A stretch of 12,052 nt of DNA, taken from an uncultured Gemmatimonadota bacterium. GTDB taxonomy: Bacteria > Gemmatimonadota > Gemmatimonadetes > Longimicrobiales > Gaopeijiaceae. Shown here one piece after another: positions 1-6,298 of the stretch. Location of the stretch: positions 1 through 12,052 of the forward strand of contig CAKZOQ010000585.1 of NCBI GenBank assembly GCA_937136445.1, written 5' to 3'. Under the pieces are notes generated by a model. That model saw only the letters and a list, made by a program, of their open reading frames with translations, searched no databases and had not been told where the DNA came from. Made by a program: the position numbers and the translations under genes. Position 1 is the first letter of the stretch. Each line of letters opens with the position of its first letter.

Positions 1-10
1 GGGGCTGGCG

Positions 11-30
11 TGCCGCCGCGAGCGGCGGCA
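11..30. terminator. GC-only inverted repeat, possible terminator of an upstream gene
   Basis: The 9-base arm at 11-19 is perfectly complementary to the arm at 22-30, with two bases between; folded, it would give an 8-bp stem with a 4-base loop. It lies upstream of the first gene, where a preceding transcription unit could end. No T-run follows, so it is not a classical intrinsic terminator. It could equally be a regulatory hairpin or a chance product of GCC/GGC repeats. The rest of 1-77 shows no recognisable promoter or ribosome binding site. Confidence 0.25.
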
Positions 31-77
31 TCATCCGGCTCCCGCCGTCCCGCCCATCCGTCGCTTCCGCCCCGGCC

Positions 78-1049
78 GTGGCCACCCCGACCTTCCACCG
101 CGATCGCTTCGAAGACGCCCGGGCCCGCATCGCCGGCTCGGTGCACCGCACGCCCCTGCTCCGCTCCCGCACCCTCTCCGAGCGGGTGGGCGCCCCCCTC
201 TATCTGAAGTGCGAGAACCTCCAGAAGACGGGCGCCTTCAAGGTCCGGGGCGCGCTGCACCGACTCCTCCGGCTCTCCAACGAGGAGCGCGACCGGGGGG
301 TGGTCACCATCTCCGCCGGCAACCACGCCCAGGCGGTGGCCTGGTCCGCCAGCGCCGCCGGGGTGCCTTCGGTGGTCGTGATGCCGGAGCACGCCTCCCG
401 CACCAAGGTGGAGGCCAGCCGGGGTTACGGCGCCGAGGTCATCCTCCACGGGACCGCAGCGGAGGCCTTCGAGAAGGCGTTCGCGCTTGCGGACGAGCGG
501 GGCCTCACCTTCGTCCACCCCTTCGACGACGAGGAGGTCGTGGTTGGGCACGGGAGCTGTGGCCTGGAGATCCTGGAGGACCTCCCGGACGTGGCCACCG
601 TGGTCGTGCCGGTGGGAGGCGGCGGGCTCCTCAGCGGCATCGCCACCGCCATCGACTCGGTGCGCCAGGGGGTGGCGGTCTGGGGCGTGGAGCCGGAGGG
701 CGCTCCGGGGATGACTCGGAGCCTGGAGGCGGGTCACGCCGTCCACCTGGACCGGGTGGACACCCTCGCCGACGGGCTGGGGGCGCCCATGGCAGGCGAA
801 CTCAACCATGCCCTGGTGGCCGAGCACGGGGCCGGGGTGGTGCTGGTCACCGACGCCGAGATCGTGGAGGCCATGGCGCTCCTCCTGGAGCGGACCAAGC
901 TGCTGGCGGAGCCGGGCGGGGCCGCAGGCCTGGCCGCCCTCCTGCAGGCTCGCATCCCGGTGGATCCGGAGGGGCCGGTGGTGGTGGTGCTCTCCGGCGG
1001 AAACGTAGACCTCCCCCTCCTGGGTCGGCTCGTGGCCGGCGGGGCCTAG
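78..1049 (+). CDS. Threonine/serine ammonia-lyase-like PLP enzyme (fold type II)
   Basis: 323-residue PLP-dependent enzyme of the threonine dehydratase / serine racemase family, expected to be cytosolic. Enzymes of this family remove the beta substituent and amine from threonine or serine to give a 2-oxoacid and ammonia. Visible motifs are the Schiff-base lysine in TGAFKVRGA (Lys55), the substrate loop SAGNHAQA (79-86), the PLP-phosphate glycine loop GGGGLLSG (180-187), EPGGAA (278-283) and SGGN (306-309). There is no C-terminal ACT regulatory domain, so it resembles the short catabolic or biodegradative type (TdcB-like, about 330 aa), not allosteric IlvA. The GTG start has no visible Shine-Dalgarno. 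The frame is open to the window edge, but no other usual start codon is seen upstream. The stop lies 4 bases before egtC, implying co-transcription. Family is secure, but threonine dehydratase, serine dehydratase, serine racemase and another beta-lyase cannot be told apart here. Confidence 0.9.
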   Translation: MATPTFHRDRFEDARARIAGSVHRTPLLRSRTLSERVGAPLYLKCENLQKTGAFKVRGALHRLLRLSNEERDRGVVTISAGNHAQAVAWSASAAGVPSVVVMPEHASRTKVEASRGYGAEVILHGTAAEAFEKAFALADERGLTFVHPFDDEEVVVGHGSCGLEILEDLPDVATVVVPVGGGGLLSGIATAIDSVRQGVAVWGVEPEGAPGMTRSLEAGHAVHLDRVDTLADGLGAPMAGELNHALVAEHGAGVVLVTDAEIVEAMALLLERTKLLAEPGGAAGLAALLQARIPVDPEGPVVVVLSGGNVDLPLLGRLVAGGA

Positions 1050-1053
1050 AAGG

Positions 1054-1833
1054 GTGTGCCGCTGGGTAGGCTACGTGGGAGCGGACGCACCCCTGGCGCC
1101 TCTGGTCTTCGGAGGAGACCAGAGCCTGCTCCGGCAGAGCTGGGCACCGCGGGAGCTCCTCTCCGGGTCGGTGAACGCCGACGGCTGGGGGGTGGTGTGG
1201 TGGGCCGAGGGCGCCCCCAGGCGTCTGGCCGGGTCACGCCCCCTCTGGCAGGAGGAGGGGCTCCAGGACGTTCTCGAGGTGACCCGGAGCCGGTGTGCCC
1301 TGGCGGCCCTCCGCAACACGACGCCGGGGATTCCCGGCGACGCCAGCGGGAATCCCCCGCTGGTGCTGGAGGGCCGGAGCTTCGTCCTGAACGGGTACGT
1401 GCCGGAGTTCCGCCACCGGCACATGCGGGCCCTTCGGCGGGGGCTCTCGGACGAACGCTACGCCGCCCTCAGCGGCAGCTCGGATACCGAGACCTTGTTT
1501 CTGCTGGTCCTGGAGGCCCTGGCGGCGGGCGCGGACCGCTCGGCTGCGCTGCGGCAGGCGGCGGACGCGGTGGTGGCTCGCCTGGAGGAGGGCCAGGAGG
1601 CCCAGCTCACCATGGCGCTGGCCGACGGCACAGGGCTCACGGCGCTCTCCACCTCCTCGGTGGACCGCACGAACTCCCTCTACCTGGCCCGCCGTCATCC
1701 GGTGCTGCCCGGGGCCGTCCTGGCCTCGGAGGCGTTGGAGGACGGTGCGGAGTGGACCCCCGTCCCGGCCCACGCCGTGGTCCGACTGGACGCCGGAGGG
1801 GCTCGGGTGGAGCCGGAAGCCGGCGAGAGCTGA
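1054..1833 (+). CDS. egtC: EgtC, gamma-glutamyl-hercynylcysteine sulfoxide amidohydrolase
   Basis: 259-residue class II glutamine amidotransferase-fold hydrolase. In ergothioneine synthesis EgtC removes the gamma-glutamyl group from gamma-glutamyl-hercynylcysteine S-oxide, releasing glutamate. The protein begins MCRWVGY, so Cys2 becomes the N-terminal nucleophile after methionine removal. This fixes the GTG at 1054 as the start. Other family marks are NADGWGVVWW (41-50), the substrate-binding Arg in ALRNTTPG (Arg87), an Asn-Gly oxyanion pair in VLNG (113-114) and SDTET (143-147). The residue before that Asn-Gly is Leu, where His is usual in this superfamily. The assignment as EgtC and not a generic GATase rests on size plus the facing egtBDA operon. 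It follows the PLP enzyme by 4 bases and converges on egtA with 23 bases between stops. Confidence 0.88.
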   Translation: MCRWVGYVGADAPLAPLVFGGDQSLLRQSWAPRELLSGSVNADGWGVVWWAEGAPRRLAGSRPLWQEEGLQDVLEVTRSRCALAALRNTTPGIPGDASGNPPLVLEGRSFVLNGYVPEFRHRHMRALRRGLSDERYAALSGSSDTETLFLLVLEALAAGADRSAALRQAADAVVARLEEGQEAQLTMALADGTGLTALSTSSVDRTNSLYLARRHPVLPGAVLASEALEDGAEWTPVPAHAVVRLDAGGARVEPEAGES

Positions 1834-1856
1834 CCCCTGCAACCCGGCCTACGAGC

Positions 1857-3137
1857 TCAGGGTTCGAAGGGATCCGTCGGGTCGCTCTCGTGTCCCGGAT
1901 CCTGGCGTCGAGCGGGAAACCGGTCCCGGAAGGCCCGCGCACGCTCCAGGATCTCGCCGTCCTGCCGCCCGCCCAGACGCGCCGCCCCCTCCACGGCCAG
2001 GTCGAAGAGCTGGAGTCCAGTGAGGGCGAGTTCCTCGTCGGCGAGTCCCATCCGGCCCGCCCGAAGGAGGCGCTCTTCGGTGGCCGGCGGCAGGAGGCGA
2101 AGCGCCTCCTCCAGCGACCGCGGGTCGTAGAGGATCCCCGCCAGGACCACGGCAGGCACCCCCAGCCAGGCGGGGCGGAGGGTGTCGATGGAGCGGACCT
2201 CCAGGTAGCCGCGGGGCCGCACCTCGGGGAAGAGGGTGGTGAGGTGGGCCCGCCACGCCTCGAGGTCCGCTCCCTGCTCCCACCCCGCCCGGAAGCTCCG
2301 CGCCTCCGCGCCCTCCCCCGCCCCCAGGAAGTCCCGCGCCGCGAGGGCAAAGCGGAGGTATTCCCCGGCCGGGTCCTGCTCGTCCTGGAACACGCCGGTG
2401 CGGCTGGGATCCAGATGCCGCCACTGCTCCGCCCGTACGGAGCGCACGCCGGCATCCTGCCCCTGGTACCGAGGCGAGTTCGCGAAGAGAGCCACCAGGT
2501 AGGGCGCCATGCGGTTGGCCACACTCCAGCGACGGACCGGTCGCCCGCCGAGGTCGAGGTTCACATGGATGGCCGCGCTCTGCAGCATCATTCTGCGGCC
2601 CCACGGTCCGACGCGGTCGTAGTGGGCTGCCTGCCGGCGGTACCGCGGCGTGTCCGTCCCCAGCGGCACGTCGGCGACCTTCCCCTCGGGGTCCATGCCC
2701 CGGGCCAGGAGGCGGACCCCATGGCGACCCGCCACCTCGTGAAGCATTCGGAGAGGCTCCAGCGCACCCCGGGTGGCCTGCCCCACCGAGGCCGCCGGTA
2801 CCGTACGGATCTCGATCTGGCCGCCGGGCTCGAAGGTGAGGGAGGCCGGACCGGGCAGGTCGAAGGTGGGGAGGCCGTCGGGGACCCGCTGCTCGCGCCA
2901 GTCCCGGGACGAGGCAGCCTCCCGCACCAGCTCCAGGGCGGAGGCGGACGGATCGTCCACCGCGGTCCCAGCGACCGCCCGGGTGAGGGGGAGCCGGCCT
3001 CCGTCGTCCCGCACGGGGATCACCTCCACCTCCAGCCCGACCCGGAGGCCCTCCTCGCCCAGCGACGAAGCGGAGAGCGCTGTGCGGACTTCGGTCAGCA
3101 GCGCCTGATGGCCGACCCCCGTCCCAGGTCCACTCAC
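1857..3137 (-). CDS. egtA: EgtA, glutamate-cysteine ligase
   Basis: 426-residue ATP-dependent ligase of the GCS2 (carboxylate-amine ligase) family. It makes gamma-glutamylcysteine, the sulfur donor used by EgtB. Typical segments are GLEVEV (34-39, acidic metal/glutamate site), FEPGGQIEI (102-110), the helix-strand RMMLQSAAIHVNLD (182-195), NRMAPYLVALFANSP (208-222) and RGYLEVRSID (309-318). The GTG start at 3137 is chosen because it overlaps the egtD stop as GTGA and the family-like sequence begins directly after it. The reading frame continues upstream, but that part is antisense to the confident egtD frame. No Shine-Dalgarno is visible, so translation probably depends on coupling to egtD. 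The length suits EgtA. A glutathione-making plant-type GshA is the alternative, but the operon argues for ergothioneine. Confidence 0.88.
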   Translation of the reverse strand: MSGPGTGVGHQALLTEVRTALSASSLGEEGLRVGLEVEVIPVRDDGGRLPLTRAVAGTAVDDPSASALELVREAASSRDWREQRVPDGLPTFDLPGPASLTFEPGGQIEIRTVPAASVGQATRGALEPLRMLHEVAGRHGVRLLARGMDPEGKVADVPLGTDTPRYRRQAAHYDRVGPWGRRMMLQSAAIHVNLDLGGRPVRRWSVANRMAPYLVALFANSPRYQGQDAGVRSVRAEQWRHLDPSRTGVFQDEQDPAGEYLRFALAARDFLGAGEGAEARSFRAGWEQGADLEAWRAHLTTLFPEVRPRGYLEVRSIDTLRPAWLGVPAVVLAGILYDPRSLEEALRLLPPATEERLLRAGRMGLADEELALTGLQLFDLAVEGAARLGGRQDGEILERARAFRDRFPARRQDPGHESDPTDPFEP

Positions 3138-4111
3138 GAAGGCAAGGCGCCCAGGGCGAGGGCGAAGAAGGCCTCCGGATCCCGTGTCCAGTCCACCAGC
3201 TCGAGGCCCGCTGCCTGAAACAGGTCCTCCATGGACTGCTGGTCGTGCTTGCAGCTCACCTCGGTGCGGATGCTCTCCCCCTCGTCGATCTCCACCACCT
3301 CGCCGTCGAGACGGACCTGGAGGGCACGCTTCGCAACCAGGTGCATCTCGATGCGGTGTTCGTCCCCGTTGTAGAAGGCTCGGTGCTCGAAGGACTCCGG
3401 GTCGAAGTCGGCCCCGAGCCGCCCGTTCACCACCCGGAGGGCGTTCCGGTTGAACGCCGCGGTCAGGCCCTCGTCGTCGTTGTAGGCCGCCTCCAGTCGT
3501 TCCCGGGTCTTGAAGACCCCCGGCCGTTGGTCGGCACCCAGCAGGAAGTGATCGCCGGGGCGCATGCTTCGGGCCACACCCGCCACCAGCCCCGCCGCCT
3601 CGTCCCGGGGAAAGTTGCCGATGGTGCTCCCCAGTAGGGCGAACCAGGCGGGCCGGGGCAGCTCGAGCGGGAGCTCCAGCGGTTCGGTGATATCCCCGAC
3701 CACCGGCTCCACTCGAAGGCCGGGGTACTCCTCCGTCAGCTCGGCTGCGGTGTCCTCCAGGAAGGGGCCGCTCACGTCCACCGGCAGGTAGAGGGGCTCG
3801 TCCCCGGTCTTCATCATCGCGTCCAGCAGGATCCGGGACTTCCGGGCGCTCCCTGCGCCGAGCTCCACCAGCGCCGACGGACGGTGCGTCGCGACCCACT
3901 CGGCGCCCTGCAACTCCAGGAGGGCGCGCTCCCGCCGGGTGAGGTAGTAGACGTCGAGGCCGGTGATCTCCTCGAAGAGCTCCGATCCCCGCCGGTCGTA
4001 GAAGTAGCGGGAGGAGAGCTCCTTCTGGGGTCGGCTCAGTCCCTCGAGGACCTCGTCGAGCTCCGCCTCCGACGCCTCGGCCACCGCCGCCTGCCGGTCG
4101 GACTCACGCAT
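3134..4111 (-). CDS. egtD: EgtD, L-histidine N-alpha-methyltransferase
   Basis: 325-residue SAM-dependent methyltransferase that trimethylates the alpha-amine of histidine to hercynine, the first committed step of ergothioneine synthesis. Family signatures are FYDRRGSELFEEIT (37-50), YYLTRRE (55-61), the SAM glycine-rich loop VELGAGSARKS (82-92), LLGSTIGNFPRDEA (159-172), and the YNDDEGLTAAFNRN segment (210-223) that contributes to histidine binding in this family. The ATG at 4111 overlaps the egtB stop by 8 bases and gives a family-typical length. A longer in-frame version starting at 4279 would add 56 low-complexity residues that are antisense to the FGE-like end of egtB, so it is rejected. 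The 3' end overlaps egtA by 4 bases. The tight overlaps indicate one transcript, egtB-egtD-egtA. Confidence 0.94.
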   Translation of the reverse strand: MRESDRQAAVAEASEAELDEVLEGLSRPQKELSSRYFYDRRGSELFEEITGLDVYYLTRRERALLELQGAEWVATHRPSALVELGAGSARKSRILLDAMMKTGDEPLYLPVDVSGPFLEDTAAELTEEYPGLRVEPVVGDITEPLELPLELPRPAWFALLGSTIGNFPRDEAAGLVAGVARSMRPGDHFLLGADQRPGVFKTRERLEAAYNDDEGLTAAFNRNALRVVNGRLGADFDPESFEHRAFYNGDEHRIEMHLVAKRALQVRLDGEVVEIDEGESIRTEVSCKHDQQSMEDLFQAAGLELVDWTRDPEAFFALALGALPS

Positions 4112-5435
4112 CCCGGGCACACCGGAACCCGGAGAAGATCTGTCGTCGCACGGGGTAGTCCCAGTTGCGGAAGGTGCCGCGGATGGCGCCAGGCCGAGTC
4201 GCCCAGGATCCGCCCCGAAGCACGTAGTATTCATCGCCGAAGAAGACCTCGGAGTACTCGGGGTACGGGAAGGTCTCATAGCCCGGGTAGCCGTGGAAGG
4301 TGCTGGAGGTCCACTCCCAGACGTCTCCGATCATCCCCCATGCCCCGACGGGCGAGACACCCAGGGGATAGCCGCCCACCGGAGCCGGATGGAAGAGGAG
4401 GGCGTCCAGGTTCGCCCGGCGAGGGGTGGGTGCTTCGTCCCCCCAGGGGTAGCGCTGCTTCGCGCCCTCGTCGAAGTCCCACGTGGCCGCAGCCTCCCAT
4501 TCGAACTCGGTGGGAAGTCGCTTCTCCGCCCATCGGGCGTAGGCCTCAGCCTCCCAATACCCCACATGGCAGACGGGTTCGTCCAGCGACACCGGCGTCG
4601 TCCGGTCCATGCGTCGGACCTCCCACCCCGTCCCCGTCTCCGTCCAGTAGGCCGGGTGCTCCAGCTCCATCTCTCCGCGGCTCGCCCACCCCGCCCCGGA
4701 CCAGAGCTCCCGTCGCCGGTAGCCACCGTCGGCCATGAACTCCAGGTACTCCGCGTTGGTCACCGGATGCGCGTCGAGCCAGAAGGGGGAGAGCTCCACC
4801 TCGTGCCGGGGCCGCTCGTTGTCGTAGGCGGTGGAGCGGTCGTCGGTGCCGTGGATCACCCGGTCTCCAGGGACCCGGATCATGGTCCCTGGCTCCGGAG
4901 CGTCGGGATCGGGGCCTGGAGGCTCCCCCACCGCCCGAGGCGCCGGGTACGGCTCGCCCCCCTTGAGCTGGAGGGTCTGGAGGATGGTCTCGTTGTGCTG
5001 GTACTCGTGCTGGAGCACCAGGCGGTAGACGAAGCCCTCCGCCAGGAGACGCTCCGAACCAGGGACCGAAGCCGGACGGTCCAATCCCTCCAGGACGGCC
5101 CTCCGGACGCCCCCCAGGTACTCCTGGCACTCCGGAAGGCTGGGAAGAGGAAGGTCGCTCCGGACCGACCGCGGGTTGCGGAAGGGATCGTACATCCCCC
5201 GGAGCCCTTCCCCGTCCAGCTCCGGGTCCGACTCCAACCTCTCCAGGAGCCAGACCTCCTCGAAGTGCGCGATGTGCCCCAGGTCCCATACGATGGGGCT
5301 CATGAGCGGACTGTGCGGCAGCCGGAGGTCCTCTTCGGAGAGGGGCGCGACCAGGAGCAGGGTCCGGCTGCGCGCCTCCGTCAGGAGGTCCGCGACCTGG
5401 CCGGGGCTCAGCGCGTCCCCGATGTGGAGATCCAT
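4104..5435 (-). CDS. egtB: EgtB, hercynine oxygenase (ergothioneine sulfoxide synthase)
   Basis: 443-residue non-haem iron enzyme that uses O2 to couple hercynine with gamma-glutamylcysteine through a C-S bond and oxidise the sulfur. A DinB-type N-terminal domain carries the iron ligands: His54 in WDLGHIAHFEE and the HX3HXE motif in LQHEYQHNE (His143, His147, Glu149). A formylglycine-generating-enzyme-like domain follows (about 181-443) with GMIGDVWEWT, LRGGSWATRPGAIRGTF and RRQIFSGFR. Arg89/Arg92 and Asp426/Arg430 sit where, from memory, the mycobacterial enzyme binds gamma-glutamylcysteine, and Tyr383 or Tyr386 is near its catalytic tyrosine. This fits the egtA/egtC neighbours. ATG 5435 is chosen because the family similarity begins there. 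A GTG at 5525 would add 30 Cys-rich residues overlapping the divergent ABC gene. First gene of the minus-strand operon. Confidence 0.94.
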   Translation of the reverse strand: MDLHIGDALSPGQVADLLTEARSRTLLLVAPLSEEDLRLPHSPLMSPIVWDLGHIAHFEEVWLLERLESDPELDGEGLRGMYDPFRNPRSVRSDLPLPSLPECQEYLGGVRRAVLEGLDRPASVPGSERLLAEGFVYRLVLQHEYQHNETILQTLQLKGGEPYPAPRAVGEPPGPDPDAPEPGTMIRVPGDRVIHGTDDRSTAYDNERPRHEVELSPFWLDAHPVTNAEYLEFMADGGYRRRELWSGAGWASRGEMELEHPAYWTETGTGWEVRRMDRTTPVSLDEPVCHVGYWEAEAYARWAEKRLPTEFEWEAAATWDFDEGAKQRYPWGDEAPTPRRANLDALLFHPAPVGGYPLGVSPVGAWGMIGDVWEWTSSTFHGYPGYETFPYPEYSEVFFGDEYYVLRGGSWATRPGAIRGTFRNWDYPVRRQIFSGFRCARDA

Positions 5436-5512
5436 GACGTGGCGGAGCGATGCGTGGAGGTCGGCGGGCGAGTTCGGCGCTTCACAACCCGTGCACCGCA
5501 GGGCGGTTCCAC
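5436..5512. promoter_or_regulatory. Divergent intergenic region between egtB and the ABC importer
   Basis: These 77 bases separate the chosen starts of egtB (minus) and the ABC ATPase gene (plus), so the promoters for both units should lie here or just inside the genes. On the plus strand AGGGCGG at 5500-5506 sits 6 bases before the ATG and is a weak Shine-Dalgarno candidate. A TTGTGA element read on the minus strand (5487-5482) resembles a -35 box, but no matching -10 is visible at the right spacing. No convincing operator palindrome was found. The shared region would allow joint regulation of ergothioneine synthesis and transport, which is inference. Confidence 0.4.
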
Positions 5513-6298
5513 ATGACTGAGACACACTCCTACGTGGAGCCCCCCTCCCGCCAGTCTACATCCTCCGGATCTCCGCACCTCGAGGCCCGGAGGGTCACCA
5601 AGCGATTCGGCGCGACCACCGCCCTTCTCGAGGCCGGGATCCAGGTGGCCCGAGGGGAACGGGTGGCGCTGGTGGGGGAGAGCGGATCGGGGAAGACCAC
5701 CCTCCTCCGCTGCTTCAACCGGATGGTGACCCCCGACGCCGGCACCGTCCTCCTCGACGGCCAACCCGTGGTACGGGGCGATGCCGTGGAGCTGCGCCGC
5801 TCGGTGGGCTACGTGCAGCAGGAAGGCGGTCTCCTCCCCCACTGGACCGTCCTCCGGAACGCCTGCCTGGTCCCTCGACTCCGGGGGATGGACGACGCGC
5901 GGAATCGGGGGCTGGAGGCGCTGGATCTCGTGGGCCTGCCCGCCGAGGAGTTCGGGGAGCGATGGCCCCGGGAGCTCTCCGGCGGGCAGCGGCAGCGGGT
6001 GGCCCTGGCTCGAGCGCTGGCGGCACGGCCCGAGGTGGTCCTGCTGGACGAGCCCTTCGGCGCGCTGGACGCCCTCACCCGACACGAGCTCCAGTCGAGC
6101 TTCGTCGAGCTGGCGGAGACCCTCGGGGTCACCGTCCTCCTGGTGACCCACGACCTGGAGGAGGCCTTCCGGCTGACCCACCGCACCGTGGTCCTCCAGG
6201 CGGGTCGGGTGGAGGCGGCAGGCACCCCGAACGAGCTCCGGAGCTGCGAGCTGGAGAGCTACACCTACCGGCTCCTCCGGAAGGCCGGGGTGGCATGA
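5513..6298 (+). CDS. ABC importer ATPase, glycine betaine/OpuC/EgtV class
   Basis: 261-residue ABC ATPase that would sit on the cytoplasmic face and power the permease encoded next. Walker A is GESGSGKTT (55-63), the Q-loop is near Gln102-Gln103, the signature is LSGGQRQRVA (155-164), Walker B is VVLLDE (175-180) followed by a PFGALD D-loop, and the switch histidine is His213 in THD. The sequence style, including RCFNRMVTPDAG and PFGALDALTR, matches the ProV/OpuCA quaternary-amine importer group. It ends soon after the ABC core, without the C-terminal CBS pair that ProV and OpuCA proteins use for osmotic sensing, so it is probably not osmotically gated in that way. The first 20 residues are a Ser/Pro-rich tail of unknown role. 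The stop overlaps the next start as ATGA. Substrate: a betaine-type compound, possibly ergothioneine by context. Confidence 0.88.
   Translation: MTETHSYVEPPSRQSTSSGSPHLEARRVTKRFGATTALLEAGIQVARGERVALVGESGSGKTTLLRCFNRMVTPDAGTVLLDGQPVVRGDAVELRRSVGYVQQEGGLLPHWTVLRNACLVPRLRGMDDARNRGLEALDLVGLPAEEFGERWPRELSGGQRQRVALARALAARPEVVLLDEPFGALDALTRHELQSSFVELAETLGVTVLLVTHDLEEAFRLTHRTVVLQAGRVEAAGTPNELRSCELESYTYRLLRKAGVA

Noticed and set aside
1841..1864. AACCC/GGGTT inverted repeat between convergent egtC and egtA
   Set aside because: It has only a 5-bp stem with a 14-base loop and no T-run; too weak to call a terminator.
1056..3218. A 720-codon open frame on the plus strand across egtC and egtA
   Set aside because: It is out of frame with egtC and antisense to egtA. 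Its product is low-complexity, rich in Gly, Pro and Arg, as expected of shadow frames in GC-rich DNA.
3138..3899. N-terminal extension of EgtA by 254 codons
   Set aside because: The extension lies on top of egtD in another frame and reads as Gly/Pro/Arg-rich low complexity. Family-like EgtA sequence starts only after the GTG at 3137.
4112..4279. N-terminal extension of EgtD by 56 codons
   Set aside because: It overlaps the conserved C-terminal FGE-like end of EgtB in another frame. The ATG at 4111 gives the normal family length.
5436..5525. Longer EgtB starting at GTG 5525, with a Cys-rich 30-residue head
   Set aside because: The head has no family resemblance and would overlap the divergent ABC gene and leave no intergenic promoter region. 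A GTAGGAG stretch just upstream of it keeps the option weakly open.
5962..6294. Upstream extension of the fused permease frame
   Set aside because: It runs through the ABC ATPase gene in another frame. The true start gives a signal peptide and an ATGA overlap.
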